Source of the DNA: Candidatus Nanoarchaeia archaeon
GTDB taxonomy: Archaea > Nanoarchaeota > Nanoarchaeia > SCGC-AAA011-G17 > JAFCDX01
Direction of reading: 5' to 3'
Length of the DNA stretch: 24,603 nucleotides
Assembly (NCBI GenBank): GCA_028717785.1
Contig: JAQUND010000022.1
Coordinates: forward strand, 1-24,603
The notes beneath the pieces were generated by a model. The model did no database searches, had not been told where the DNA came from, and saw only the letters and a program-made list of their open reading frames with translations. This document shows, piece by piece, positions 14,127-22,720 of this stretch. Every line of letters starts with the position of its first letter. Position 1 is the first letter of the stretch. The position numbers were made by a program, and so were the translations under genes.

Positions 14127-14810
14127 ATGATAGGTACTTTAACTACATTAATTTTAACAATAATTGCTATTTTTTTAATACTAAAGTTTGTAAAAAAGTT
14201 AATTTTTACTGTAATTAGTATGGTATTTTTGTTCCTAATTTTAACAACTTTAGTGGTAAGTTTAACTTACTTAGACTTCAAAGATTTAGATAAAAACCTA
14301 AATCAAAACACAAGTGTTATCATTTTAGCTGATAATTCTAATTATTTAACAGGTGGTTATATTAATCCAGGAACTATGACTAGTTCAAATAAAGCAATAA
14401 CTAATATTCAAAATTATCAAAATAAGTCTTACAAAGACATTTTAGGAAATAATTACAAATTAATTATAATAGATATTAATTATTTAGAAAAAAATTTACC
14501 TGAAACACTTGATTATAATAAAAAATCAATAACTAAAAGAGATTTAATTAATATTTTAAGATCTGAAAATCCAAAAAATGAACTATCAATTCTTTATAAT
14601 ATACCTGAAAATGAATTAGGTTATACAAATGAAGAGTTAAGATATCAATTATTTTTAAATTCTTTAAATAGTTTAATACAAAAAGGAGGTATAAATATAA
14701 TACTCTTAGGCTTCAAATCTAAAGAAGTTATAGTTTACAAAGAGACAATGGTATTCAAAGTGATTAAAATACTACCATTTAATTATCTAAACAAATATAT
14801 TGTAAATTAG
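14127..14810 (+). CDS. Membrane protein of unknown function (227 aa)
   Basis: No family recognised. The N-terminus has two hydrophobic segments (about 4-20 and 25-47) separated by a KFVKKL turn, giving a hairpin in the membrane. A soluble domain of about 175 residues follows, with alternating strands and helices: SVIILADNSNYL, YKLIIIDINYLEKNL, INIILLGFKSKEVIVYKE. The alternation of hydrophobic strands with helices resembles a small alpha/beta domain, but no catalytic motif stands out. A serine/asparagine-rich loop (about 76-100) precedes the second strand. A TATA box 25 bp upstream supports the start. The PRC-barrel and LonB genes follow on the same strand but have their own TATA boxes. Confidence 0.6.
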   Translation: MIGTLTTLILTIIAIFLILKFVKKLIFTVISMVFLFLILTTLVVSLTYLDFKDLDKNLNQNTSVIILADNSNYLTGGYINPGTMTSSNKAITNIQNYQNKSYKDILGNNYKLIIIDINYLEKNLPETLDYNKKSITKRDLINILRSENPKNELSILYNIPENELGYTNEELRYQLFLNSLNSLIQKGGINIILLGFKSKEVIVYKETMVFKVIKILPFNYLNKYIVN

Positions 14811-14815
14811 AAATA

Positions 14816-14825
14816 TTTATATAAG
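14816..14825 (+). promoter_or_regulatory. TATA box for the PRC-barrel gene
   Basis: TTTATATAAG, centred about 25 bp before the ATG at 14846, starting only 6 bp after the upstream stop codon. Confidence 0.65.
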
Positions 14826-14845
14826 AGTTATTTATTGTATTATTA

Positions 14846-15121
14846 ATGGAAACCAAATCCCAACAAGAGGTAAAGCGTTATGCTAGACAACTAACAGGAA
14901 AAACAGTTGTTAGTAAGACAGGAAAAAAATTCGGTGAAGTTGAAAATCTTTCTTTCGAAATTAGAACAGGTGAATTGATGCATATTCAATTAAAAAACCC
15001 AACAGGTTACTGTGAAGGTTTAGAATTAGAAAGAACCAATAATGGTGCTTTACTTATACCATGGTCTTCAGTAATAGCAATTGGTGATTATGTAGTTGTA
15101 GCTGAAGAAGATATAATCTAA
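14846..15121 (+). CDS. PRC-barrel domain protein
   Basis: The 91-residue protein is almost entirely one PRC-barrel. RQLTGKTVVSKTGKKFGEVENL (about 15-36) is the characteristic opening, followed by FEIRTGELMHIQL, the LLIPWSSVIAIGDYVVV strand pair and an acidic tail. Small stand-alone PRC-barrel proteins are common in archaea. In other contexts the domain occurs in the ribosome maturation factor RimM and in photosynthetic reaction centre H subunits. Partners of the archaeal versions are mostly unknown, with RNA metabolism or cell division suggested. The conserved position of W73 and the GEVENL turn are clear. It has its own TATA box and lies 34 bp before lonB. Confidence 0.85.
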   Translation: METKSQQEVKRYARQLTGKTVVSKTGKKFGEVENLSFEIRTGELMHIQLKNPTGYCEGLELERTNNGALLIPWSSVIAIGDYVVVAEEDII

Positions 15122-15125
15122 AGTT

Positions 15126-15135
15126 TTTTATATAC
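15126..15135 (+). promoter_or_regulatory. TATA box for lonB
   Basis: TTTTATATAC, centred about 25 bp before the lonB ATG at 15156, just after the stop of the PRC-barrel gene. Confidence 0.65.
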
Positions 15136-15155
15136 ATTGTTTCTAAGTTTGAACT

Positions 15156-17015
15156 ATGGATAGATTGAAATTTAAGACTACTGCAGATATTAAAGTTTCA
15201 GACAAAATTGTTGATCAAATTATTGGTCAAGAACATGGAATTGAAATTATTAAAAAAGCTGCAAATCAAAGAAGAAATGTTTTATTAATTGGTGAACCTG
15301 GTACTGGAAAGAGTATGATTGGACAAGCATTAGCTCAATTAATACCTAAAGAAAAATTACAAGATGTTCTTTCTCTAGATAATCCACAAGATGAAAATAT
15401 TCCTTTAATTAGAGTTGTTCCAAAAGGACAAGGAAAAGATCTTGTTTTAAAATCAAAATTACAAAGTATGAGTTCTTTTAAAAATCAAAATTTACTAATG
15501 TTTGTTTTTATTTTATTAGTTTCTTTATTTCCTTATTATTTATGGAAAACTGGAAAAATTACAGATATTATTTATGCAGCTTCAATGATAACTGGTGTTG
15601 TATTTATTATTGGATTTGTATTAATTATGAATTTAAATAGAAAAACAAAAAATCAAATAAGAGTTCCAAAATTACTAATTGATAATTCAAATACTAAAAA
15701 TGCTCCGTTTATTGATGCAACAGGAGCGCATGCAGGAGCTTTATTAGGAGATTGTTTACATGATCCCTTACAGAGTGGAGGGTTAGGAACACCTGCTTAT
15801 GAACGTTTAGTTCCAGGTTTTATTCATCGTGCTAGTGGTGGAGTTTTATTTATAGATGAAATAGCTTTATTAGATCAACATTCACAACAAGAATTATTAG
15901 GTGCATTACAAGAAAAAAAATATCCAATTACAGGTCAATCAGAACGTTCTTCTGGTGCTATGGTTAGATCTGAACCAGTACCAACAGATTTTATTTTAGT
16001 TGCAGCAGGTAATGTAGATACAATAAAAAAAATGCATCCAGCATTAAGATCCAGAATTAGAGGTTATGGATATGAAGTATTTATGAATGAAATTATGGAA
16101 GATAATCCAGAAAATCAAGATAAAATTGCTATTTTTGTTGCACAAGAAGTAAAAAAAGATAAAAAAATTCCTGATTTTACTAAGGAAGCAGTTAGTGAAA
16201 TTTTACAAGAAGCGAGAAAAATGTCAGGAACATCTGGAAAATTAACAGTTCGTTTACGTGAATTGGGTGGATTAATTAGAGCAGCAGGAGATGTTGCAAA
16301 AGAAGAAAACGCAAAATTAGTTTTACCTGAACATATTAGAAAAGCAAAAATTGTTTCTAGAAATTTAGAACAACAAATGGCAGATAAATATATTGAACAT
16401 AAAAAGAAATATCAAGTTATTCTTACTAAGGGAGATAAAGTTGGTCGTGTTAATGGACTTGCAGTTATTGGTTCAGGTTCATCTTTATCTGGTATTATGT
16501 TACCAATAGAATCAGAAGTAACTCCAGGTGGAAAAAAAGCAGAATTTATTGCAACAGGTAAACTTGGAGAAATTGCTAAAGAAGCAGTAAAAAATGTTTC
16601 AGCAATTGTTATGAAATACTTTGGAGAAGATATTAGAGAAAAGTATGATATTTATACACAATTTCTTGGAACATCAGAAGGAGTTGAAGGAGATTCAGCT
16701 TCTATTGCTGTAGCAACATCAATTGTTTCTGCTTTAAAGAAAGTTCCAGTAAGACAAGATACTGCAATGACCGGTTCTTTATCTATTCGTGGAGAAGTTC
16801 TAGCTGTTGGTGGAATTAATGCAAAGATTGAAGCAGCAATTGAAGCAGGTGTTAAAAGAATTATAATTCCAAAAACAAATGAAAAAGATGTTTTAATTTC
16901 TAAAGAAAAATTAAAAGGTATTCAAATAATTGCTGTTGAAAGAATAAATGATGTTTTAAAAGAAGCTCTTTCTTGGAAAGGTCATGAAGCTTTATTAAAA
17001 CAAATTAATAAATAA
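15156..17015 (+). CDS. lonB: Archaeal membrane-anchored ATP-dependent Lon protease (LonB)
   Basis: AAA+ protease of 619 residues that degrades misfolded and regulatory proteins at the inner face of the membrane. Order: Walker A GEPGTGKS (46-53); an insertion carrying two membrane helices (about 113-130 and 137-160), the mark of LonB; Walker B LFIDE (231-235); sensor AAGNVDT (284-290); arginine-finger region [10 protein letters not shown] (296-305); then the Lon peptidase domain. The catalytic dyad is S514 in GVEGDSASI and K557 in GGINAKIEA. All catalytic residues are present and the length is normal for the family. There is no Lon N-terminal substrate-binding domain, as expected for archaea. 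It has its own TATA box, and the 58-aa gene that follows has another. Confidence 0.97.
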   Translation: MDRLKFKTTADIKVSDKIVDQIIGQEHGIEIIKKAANQRRNVLLIGEPGTGKSMIGQALAQLIPKEKLQDVLSLDNPQDENIPLIRVVPKGQGKDLVLKSKLQSMSSFKNQNLLMFVFILLVSLFPYYLWKTGKITDIIYAASMITGVVFIIGFVLIMNLNRKTKNQIRVPKLLIDNSNTKNAPFIDATGAHAGALLGDCLHDPLQSGGLGTPAYERLVPGFIHRASGGVLFIDEIALLDQHSQQELLGALQEKKYPITGQSERSSGAMVRSEPVPTDFILVAAGNVDTIKKMHPALRSRIRGYGYEVFMNEIMEDNPENQDKIAIFVAQEVKKDKKIPDFTKEAVSEILQEARKMSGTSGKLTVRLRELGGLIRAAGDVAKEENAKLVLPEHIRKAKIVSRNLEQQMADKYIEHKKKYQVILTKGDKVGRVNGLAVIGSGSSLSGIMLPIESEVTPGGKKAEFIATGKLGEIAKEAVKNVSAIVMKYFGEDIREKYDIYTQFLGTSEGVEGDSASIAVATSIVSALKKVPVRQDTAMTGSLSIRGEVLAVGGINAKIEAAIEAGVKRIIIPKTNEKDVLISKEKLKGIQIIAVERINDVLKEALSWKGHEALLKQINK

Positions 17016-17030
17016 TTTTTTACATAAATC

Positions 17031-17040
17031 TTTATAAATT
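17031..17040 (+). promoter_or_regulatory. TATA box for the 58-aa cysteine-rich gene
   Basis: TTTATAAATT, centred about 25 bp before the ATG at 17060. Confidence 0.6.
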
Positions 17041-17059
17041 ATAAATTAATTATATTTTT

Positions 17060-17236
17060 ATGAAAGAGGATGAATTAAAAAAAGAGTTAGAACTATTTTT
17101 ACAAGATTTAGAATCAGATGGAGTTGATTTAGGAAATTTGCCTTGCAATATAAGAGAACATAAAAAAGAACATTGTGATATCTGTAAATTTTTTGAAGCT
17201 TGTCCCTTTCCAAATAATATTGAATTAGAAGATTAG
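17060..17236 (+). CDS. Small cysteine-rich protein (58 aa), possible metal-binding domain
   Basis: The 58-residue ORF starts at an ATG with a TATA box 25 bp upstream and ends at 17234-17236, overlapping the stop of the convergent ABC ATPase gene by 4 nt. An acidic, helical N-terminus (MKEDELKKELELFLQDLE) is followed by a compact Cys/His cluster: C29, H34, H38, C39, C42 and C48 (PCNIREHKKEHCDICKFFEACPF). The CDIC pair with flanking Cys and His suggests one zinc or other metal site. I do not recognise a family. The opposite-strand frame in this interval was rejected because it lacks such a promoter and would run through the ATPase stop. Function unknown. Confidence 0.7.
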   Translation: MKEDELKKELELFLQDLESDGVDLGNLPCNIREHKKEHCDICKFFEACPFPNNIELED

Positions 17237-17922
17237 ATTTTTTTATCACCAACAATTAATCCATCTTTTAATTTTATAATCCTAGAAACATATTTTAAAT
17301 GCCATTCTTCATGTGTAACCATTATTATAGTTTGTTTATATTTTTGATTTAATTCTTTTAAAACATCAAGAACTTGTTCAGATGTTTTTGAATCTAAATT
17401 TGCACAAGGTTCATCCGCAAATAAAATATGGGGAGTTTTTGATATTGCTCTTGCAATTGCTACTCTTTGTTTTTCTCCTCCAGAAAGTTCATTCGGAACT
17501 CTATTTTCTTTTCCAGCTAATCCAACTTTTCTTAAAGCTTCTTTAGCCGTTTCTATAGCTTCTTTTTTTTGTTTTCCTTCCATTAATGATAACATATATA
17601 CATTTTCTAAAGCACTCATTTCATTTATTAGTGCATAATCCTGAAAAATATATCCTAATTCAGTTAATCTATAATAAGTTCTTTCAGCTTCAGCTAAATT
17701 TTGAACATCTAATCCCTGAATTGCATACTCTCCTTTTGTTGGAGAATCTATTAATCCAAGAATTCTAAGCATTGTTGTTTTTCCACTTCCAGAAGGTCCA
17801 GTTACAGCAATAAATTCCCCATTCTCAACTTCAAAATTTATTCCATCTAATGCTTTTACAATTACATTTCCAGTATTATAATACCTTTTTAGATTTTTAA
17901 CTTTCATTAATACTTTTTTCAT
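17233..17922 (-). CDS. ABC transporter ATP-binding protein (MacB/LolD type)
   Basis: Motor subunit for the permease encoded just upstream. With the ATG at 17922 the product is 229 residues. It has Walker A GPSGSGKTT (42-50), the Q-loop glutamine in FQDYAL (94), signature LSGGEKQ (146-152), Walker B ILFADEP (166-172) and the switch histidine in VTHEEWH (204), all intact. The pattern of GLIDSPTKGEY and DEPCANLDS is that of the MacB/LolD/FtsE group. An in-frame TTG at 17944-17946 would overlap the permease; the ATG is preferred because it follows the permease stop after one base and has GGGGAAGA about 6 nt upstream. The stop overlaps the 58-aa gene by 4 nt. Confidence 0.92.
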   Translation of the reverse strand: MKKVLMKVKNLKRYYNTGNVIVKALDGINFEVENGEFIAVTGPSGSGKTTMLRILGLIDSPTKGEYAIQGLDVQNLAEAERTYYRLTELGYIFQDYALINEMSALENVYMLSLMEGKQKKEAIETAKEALRKVGLAGKENRVPNELSGGEKQRVAIARAISKTPHILFADEPCANLDSKTSEQVLDVLKELNQKYKQTIIMVTHEEWHLKYVSRIIKLKDGLIVGDKKI

Positions 17923-17923
17923 T

Positions 17924-19135
17924 TTATCTTCCCCATATAGCTTCAAGTATACTTTCTTTTGAAATTATCCATGCAGGTAAAATTCCAGCAATTATAGACA
18001 TTATCATCATATTCATAACACTCTTTAAAATTAAACTCATTTGAATTTCTGGAATTATACTTAAATTTTGATAAAAGGATACAGGATTAAATGTGAAATA
18101 AATTATTAGCAGAAAATATAAAATCAATCCAAAAATTATTCCCATTGAAACATAAAACATACTTATGAATGCATATGAAATTACTATTGACATTTTAGAT
18201 ATTCCAACTGCTTTTAAAATTCCTATCTCTTTTTTTCTATTTAATACATTTATATAAACTATAATAAAAATTAATGCAGCTCCAACAATTAAACTAATGT
18301 ATTTGGATATAATGTCTATTGTGTTTATACTTTCCATTGCTTGTCTAATTAAAACATCAGCTTTTTCTTCCCAAGTAAAAACTTTTTCTTTAATTCCAAG
18401 ATCGATTATTTCATTTTTAATTTCATTTTTTTCTTCAGGATTATTTACTCTTATTACAATACTTGTTGCTTGTTGACTTTTATTTAATCCATATACAGAT
18501 TCAATTTCTTTATAATTTGTTAATGCATTAAGATCAACTAATTCAAATGTTCCTTCCATAATTCCTTTTACTTTGTATGTTTTTTTAACACCATTATTAT
18601 AAGTTACATTAACTAACACTCCTGGATGCACTTCCCCTAAATTATCATAAATTTCCGATCCAAATCCTGTTCCAGCAATCATAGCTCCAAGAATTATTTC
18701 ATTTTTAGAAAGTTCCCCTAAAAAATCTCCTTCACTAATAATATAAGGATATTTTGAAATTTCTAATTCTTCATTAGGAATTATTCCAGTTAAGGTTACT
18801 CCTACATTTTTTTCTTTATATTGTATAGAAGCAGCAGTATCCAATCTTTTTGTTGCAGATCTTACTCCTGAAATGGATCTTACTTTTTGAACAACTGAAT
18901 CAGCATTATTTATATATGGATTGTTTTCACTTGGTTCGATTACTATATCTCCATATTTATAATCTTGCATAAGTCCTGTCATTGTTCCTGAAAGTCCACC
19001 AATCATTGAAGGGAGAAATACTAAATTTACAAAAATAAGAGCTAAAACAAAAATTACAAATGCTAAAGTTTTTTTATTACCTCTTTTTATAGAACTTACT
19101 GCTTCAAGTAATCCAACCTTAATATCATTGAGCAT
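17924..19135 (-). CDS. MacB/FtsX-family ABC permease
   Basis: The 403-residue protein has the standard topology: a first membrane helix (about 24-45), a large extracytoplasmic domain (about 50-270), and three C-terminal helices (about 276-297, 318-348, 372-393). The NRKKEIGILKAVG loop (299-311) after the second helix is the hallmark of the FtsX/MacB permease domain. Such permeases dimerise and couple ATP hydrolysis to movements of the extracytoplasmic domain (mechanotransmission, lipoprotein or peptide handling) instead of classical import. It overlaps the secreted CARDB-like gene upstream by 11 nt and ends one base before the ATPase start, so the three genes form a tight operon. Substrate unknown. 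Confidence 0.9.
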   Translation of the reverse strand: MLNDIKVGLLEAVSSIKRGNKKTLAFVIFVLALIFVNLVFLPSMIGGLSGTMTGLMQDYKYGDIVIEPSENNPYINNADSVVQKVRSISGVRSATKRLDTAASIQYKEKNVGVTLTGIIPNEELEISKYPYIISEGDFLGELSKNEIILGAMIAGTGFGSEIYDNLGEVHPGVLVNVTYNNGVKKTYKVKGIMEGTFELVDLNALTNYKEIESVYGLNKSQQATSIVIRVNNPEEKNEIKNEIIDLGIKEKVFTWEEKADVLIRQAMESINTIDIISKYISLIVGAALIFIIVYINVLNRKKEIGILKAVGISKMSIVISYAFISMFYVSMGIIFGLILYFLLIIYFTFNPVSFYQNLSIIPEIQMSLILKSVMNMMIMSIIAGILPAWIISKESILEAIWGR

Positions 19136-20030
19136 TTTTTTTCTTTTTAACTGGTTTGTTATTATTGTTATTAAGTAATTGTTTTATTACATTATCTTTT
19201 TTCTTATTAGTATTAATTAGATAATATAAAGAACCACCAAAAGCTATCATTACTAGTATACTCATAATTATTGTCCCAATATTTGCACTTGGTTTAATAA
19301 CAACAAGATTAACACTAGTTTTAACAATATTATCTCCAAAATCATCATTATAAGTTATTGTTACAGGTAGATTATATTCTCCTTTTTTATTTACAACAAA
19401 ATTAAATACAGCAGGTCCATCTTCATCTGGATTCAATGTACCAATAAATGCTTCTTTTGTACCATCAAATTTATGATCTAATTGAACTCTCACAGAATTA
19501 GCATCACCATCACCATAGTTTTCAATTCTTAAGGTTAGTTCAACAGTATCTCCTTCTTTTGGAAGTATTGGTTTAGTTTTAGAAGAGGCAATGTTTAATT
19601 TAGCTTCTTTACCAACTAAATTAATATCGATTTTTCCTATACTTTTAACACTAGAATTTGAACTCCCACCATAAATTAGTTCGTAATTTAATTGATAAAT
19701 TCCTGGAACAGCATTATCCTTTACTTTTATATGGTAAACTAAAAATCTATTACTATTTGAATAACTAATTTTTCCAATATCTCTTTTTAGTGGATCCGTA
19801 ATTTCTAAATATGGACTAATATCTTTTAATTCAAAAGTTACATAATTAGGGGAATCATAACCACAATTTTCAATTTCAATTCCTACTGTAAATTCATCTC
19901 CAATATTTATAGAAGTAGGGCTGATATCTGTTACATGGGCTTCTAGACAAATACCCATACCAGCTGCATTTATAGAACTAATACAAATTAATCCAAATAA
20001 AACTAATAAAAATACTTTCACCCCTTTCAT
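19125..20030 (-). CDS. Secreted, membrane-anchored CARDB-like (COG1361-like) protein
   Basis: The 301-residue protein has a signal peptide (1-22, MKGVKVFLLVLFGLICISSI then NAA). Two Ig-like beta domains resembling CARDB/NEW3 follow: about 29-138 (SINIGDEFTVGIEIENCG) and about 143-245 (PKEGDTVELTLRIENYGDGDA). A membrane helix lies at 252-272 and the cytoplasmic tail is lysine- and asparagine-rich (NNNNNKPVKKKKNAQ). The second domain repeats the first in outline. It is the first gene of the operon with the MacB-type permease (11-nt overlap) and ATPase, so it is probably an extracellular partner or adhesin-like substrate-binding part of that complex. A CTTAAAAG box lies 26 bp upstream. Confidence 0.82.
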   Translation of the reverse strand: MKGVKVFLLVLFGLICISSINAAGMGICLEAHVTDISPTSINIGDEFTVGIEIENCGYDSPNYVTFELKDISPYLEITDPLKRDIGKISYSNSNRFLVYHIKVKDNAVPGIYQLNYELIYGGSSNSSVKSIGKIDINLVGKEAKLNIASSKTKPILPKEGDTVELTLRIENYGDGDANSVRVQLDHKFDGTKEAFIGTLNPDEDGPAVFNFVVNKKGEYNLPVTITYNDDFGDNIVKTSVNLVVIKPSANIGTIIMSILVMIAFGGSLYYLINTNKKKDNVIKQLLNNNNNKPVKKKKNAQ

Positions 20031-20051
20031 ATATTTTAGAGTATATTGATT

Positions 20052-20059
20052 CTTTTAAG
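20052..20059 (-). promoter_or_regulatory. TATA box for the CARDB-permease-ATPase operon
   Basis: The minus strand reads CTTAAAAG, centred about 26 bp before the ATG at 20030. Confidence 0.5.
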
Positions 20060-20134
20060 TCTTTCTTTTTGAGAAAAATAATGATTATATTAAAATATAG
20101 AAAATAATATTAATTAAGTTTATTTAATTTAAGT

Positions 20135-20443
20135 ATGATAGATATTTTTATTTATAGGATTACATCTAGTTTTAGAGATCACAAATTGAGAGATTTTTTA
20201 ATAGAAAATGAAGATTCTGGAGAGATAGTAACTACACCAGATATATTCTATTTAGCCCAACATATTTATGATGAACAAGATAGATTAAATTTTGAAGGAG
20301 ACAGAACTAATCTTCACACTTATTTAGATGGTTATTTTGGAAGACCATTAGTTCCTTGTGATTCTTATTTGTTAAGAAAATTATATAAAAAAGAAAGAGC
20401 TAATTTAGAACAAGAATTAGATAAATTAAGACATAAAAGATAA
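20135..20443 (+). CDS. Unknown small protein (102 aa)
   Basis: No family recognised. The 102-residue product is soluble and charged. It starts with a short strand (MIDIFIYRITSSF), then helices (FYLAQHIYDEQDRLNF, NLHTYLDGYFG), and ends in a highly charged helix (LRKLYKKERANLEQELDKLRHKR) that could form a coiled coil. Residues DIFYLAQHIY and GRPLVPCDSYLLRKLY look well packed. Upstream is an AT-rich stretch with a TTAATTAAG-like element near 20110, consistent with a TATA box but less clear than others here. The stop at 20441-20443 overlaps the TATA palindrome of the next gene. Confidence 0.6.
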   Translation: MIDIFIYRITSSFRDHKLRDFLIENEDSGEIVTTPDIFYLAQHIYDEQDRLNFEGDRTNLHTYLDGYFGRPLVPCDSYLLRKLYKKERANLEQELDKLRHKR

Positions 20444-20455
20444 TATTTAAATATT
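20442..20455 (+). promoter_or_regulatory. Palindromic TATA box for the 20475-argS pair
   Basis: AATATTTAAATATT is a perfect 14-bp palindrome centred about 26 bp before the ATG at 20475, probably the promoter of the unknown gene and argS together. Confidence 0.55.
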
Positions 20456-20474
20456 AGGCACTAGTTGATTTATT

Positions 20475-21008
20475 ATGTACATTCGTACAAAACGTATTAA
20501 AAAAGGGGAATATGGTTATCTAGTGAGTTCTAAATGGGATAAGAGATCTAACACTTCTAAGCAAAAATATAGCCAGTATTTAGGTTATATTTTCAGACCC
20601 CAAAAACAGTTTAACCTTCAGTTTAAGGATATTACTAAAGTAGATGATATTAACAATTATGTAGAAAAGACACCTGTAAATGTAATACTAAAAAACCTTG
20701 TAGAAGTCGATTTATTAAACCATAATTTTAGAAAGAATAAGGATAAGTTAGAGATAGAAAATTGTTATGTAGACTTAAATAATTTTAAAATTTTTAATGA
20801 AAAACTAAAGCCTTGTGTTATAAAATTAAACAACGGATATTTGTGTGATTATACTTTGAAGAATCTTTTCAATGTTTTACCTTCAAATACAAATGAATTT
20901 GAATTTGGTAAGAAATTAGCGAGAGTTTTAATAGAATCAGGGATAAGTATAAATAATGAGATGTTCGTTTTATTATTTGACAAGATTTATAAAAAAGAGG
21001 TTTCTTAG
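20475..21008 (+). CDS. Protein with IS1634-like N-terminal beta domain, unknown function (177 aa)
   Basis: The first 40 residues (YIRTKRIKKGEYGYLVSSKW, then KQKYSQYLGYI) resemble the N-terminal domain of IS1634-type transposases and of a group of short archaeal proteins with the same opening. The rest (41-177) has no DDE-type catalytic pattern that I can see. It has hydrophobic strands (VNVILKNLVEVDLL, LKPCVIKLNNGYLCDYTL) and a helical end (GKKLARVLIESGIS, EMFVLLFDKIYKK). It is therefore more likely a domesticated or stand-alone nucleic-acid-binding protein than a transposase. It lies 6 nt upstream of argS and shares its promoter, which suggests a translation-related role, but this is inferred only. 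Confidence 0.6.
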   Translation: MYIRTKRIKKGEYGYLVSSKWDKRSNTSKQKYSQYLGYIFRPQKQFNLQFKDITKVDDINNYVEKTPVNVILKNLVEVDLLNHNFRKNKDKLEIENCYVDLNNFKIFNEKLKPCVIKLNNGYLCDYTLKNLFNVLPSNTNEFEFGKKLARVLIESGISINNEMFVLLFDKIYKKEVS

Positions 21009-21014
21009 ATTAAA

Positions 21015-22682
21015 ATGGACTTTAAAGAAGAGGTTATTAAATTATTAAAAACAGAAGTAAAAGACCCAGTTTTAGAAGTACCTCCAAATATTGATCTTGG
21101 AGATTATGCTTTTCCTTGTTTTGCTCTAGCTAAAGAACAATCTAAAGCTCCAAATATAATAGCTCAAGAATTAACTAAAAAACTAAAACCAACTAAATAT
21201 ATTCAAGAAATAAAGGCTATTGGTCCATATGTTAATTTTTTCATAAATAAAGAAATTCTAACAAATCAAATTATTCAAGAAATTCTAACAGAAAAAGATA
21301 ATTATGGAAGATCAAATATAGGTAAAAAAAAGAAGTATATGATTGAATTTTTTGAAGGTAATACTCATAAGGCAGTTCATATAGGACATGTAAGAAATAT
21401 CTGTATTGGTTGTAGTGTTTCCAAAATTTTAGAATTTGCAGGTTATGATGTTATTAAAGTAAATTATCAAGGAGATATTGGGCCTCATGTAGCAACAGCA
21501 ATATGGGGAATGAAGCATTTTAATGAACAACCAGGAGAAAATAAAGCTATTTTTTTAGGAGATATGTATGCTCGTGCAAATCAAATGGCTAAAGATGATA
21601 TAGAAATTATAAAAGAAATTCAAGAAATTAATAAAAAAATATATGAAAAAGATCCAGAATTAACAAAATTATGGAAAGAAACAAGACAATGGTCCTTGGA
21701 TTATTTTAATGGTATTTACAAAGAATTTGGATTTAAATTTGATAAATTATATTTTGAATCTCAAGTTGAACAAGATGCAGTAAGATTAGCAAAAGATTTA
21801 GTAAAGAAAAAAATAGCTGAAATTTCAGAAGGGGCTATTATAGTGGATTTAAAAGAATTTAATTTAGGGGTAGCTGTTTTACTAACTAGATTTGGAACTC
21901 CAGTATATCATGCTAAAGATCTTGCTTTAGCTAAATTAAAAGCAAAAGATTACAAATTAGATAAGAGTATTCATGTTGTTGGAAAAGAACAAGAATTTTA
22001 TTTTAATCAAGTATTCAAGATATTTGAATTAATGAAATCTCCATTAAAGAATAAATCTTATCATCTTGGTTATGGTTTAGTAATGTTACCTGAAGGTAAA
22101 ATGTCTTCAAGAGAAGGAACTGTAATTACTTATGATGATTTAATAAATAAATTAAGAGAAGAAACATATAATCAAACTAAAAATAGACATGATTGGGATG
22201 AAAGCAAATTAAAAGAAGTATCAGAAAAGATAGCATTTTCAGCTTTAAGATATTCAATGTTAAATAAGGAAAATAATAGGACAATTACTTTTGATTGGAA
22301 AAATTCATTAAATTTTGAAGGAGATACTGGGCCATATATTCAATATTCTTATGCAAGAGCAAATTCAATATTAAAGAAAGTAGATAGTAAAATAAAGCCT
22401 AATTATGAATTGTTAAAAGAAAGAAGTGAATTAATCTTAATAGGAAAATTAGCTAAATTTCCTTCAATAGTAAAAGATTCAGCTTTAGGTTATAGGCCTG
22501 ATTTAATAGCAAATTATGCTTATGATTTAGCTCAAACCTTTAGTGATTTTTATCATAATTGCCAGTGCATCTCAGATAATAAAGAATTAGAAGCAACAAG
22601 ATTATCCTTAGTAAAAGCAACAAAACAAGTAATTAAAAATAGTCTAAATTTATTAGGAATTGACGTTATAGAAGAGATGTAA
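21015..22682 (+). CDS. argS: Arginyl-tRNA synthetase
   Basis: Class I aminoacyl-tRNA synthetase charging tRNA-Arg, 555 residues as usual. Order: N-terminal Add-1-like domain (1-100, with DLGDYAFPCFALAK at 28-40 and GPYVNFFIN); catalytic core opening with EGNTHKAVHIGHVRN, HIGH at 122-125; the QGDIGPHVA tract (152-160); TPVYHAKDLALAK; the KMSSREG signal (362-368); and a C-terminal DALR anticodon-binding domain (about 430-555, GPYIQYSYARANSIL). The motif ending SREGT is typical of ArgRS. All catalytic signatures are intact. It follows the 20475 gene by 6 nt, apparently as an operon. The downstream gene at 22721 has its own TATA box. Confidence 0.96.
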   Translation: MDFKEEVIKLLKTEVKDPVLEVPPNIDLGDYAFPCFALAKEQSKAPNIIAQELTKKLKPTKYIQEIKAIGPYVNFFINKEILTNQIIQEILTEKDNYGRSNIGKKKKYMIEFFEGNTHKAVHIGHVRNICIGCSVSKILEFAGYDVIKVNYQGDIGPHVATAIWGMKHFNEQPGENKAIFLGDMYARANQMAKDDIEIIKEIQEINKKIYEKDPELTKLWKETRQWSLDYFNGIYKEFGFKFDKLYFESQVEQDAVRLAKDLVKKKIAEISEGAIIVDLKEFNLGVAVLLTRFGTPVYHAKDLALAKLKAKDYKLDKSIHVVGKEQEFYFNQVFKIFELMKSPLKNKSYHLGYGLVMLPEGKMSSREGTVITYDDLINKLREETYNQTKNRHDWDESKLKEVSEKIAFSALRYSMLNKENNRTITFDWKNSLNFEGDTGPYIQYSYARANSILKKVDSKIKPNYELLKERSELILIGKLAKFPSIVKDSALGYRPDLIANYAYDLAQTFSDFYHNCQCISDNKELEATRLSLVKATKQVIKNSLNLLGIDVIEEM

Positions 22683-22691
22683 ACCATAAGC

Positions 22692-22700
22692 TTTATATAT
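22692..22700 (+). promoter_or_regulatory. TATA box for the 22721 gene
   Basis: TTTATATAT, centred about 25 bp before the ATG at 22721 and only 9 bp after the argS stop. Confidence 0.65.
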
Positions 22701-22720
22701 TTTCTTTTTTAGGTTTAAAG

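Noticed and set aside
17058..17255. 65-codon minus-strand frame opposite the 58-aa gene
   Set aside because: It runs into the end of the ABC ATPase gene and gives a hydrophobic composition without any motif; the plus-strand frame has a TATA box and a Cys/His cluster.
17923..17946. TTG start giving an 8-residue longer ABC ATPase
   Set aside because: It would overlap the permease gene by 23 nt. The ATG at 17922 directly follows the permease stop and has a purine-rich site just upstream.
20475..21008. Insertion sequence carrying an IS1634-type transposase
   Set aside because: Only the first 40 residues resemble the transposase; no DDE residues, terminal inverted repeats or target duplication were seen, and the gene is tightly coupled to argS.
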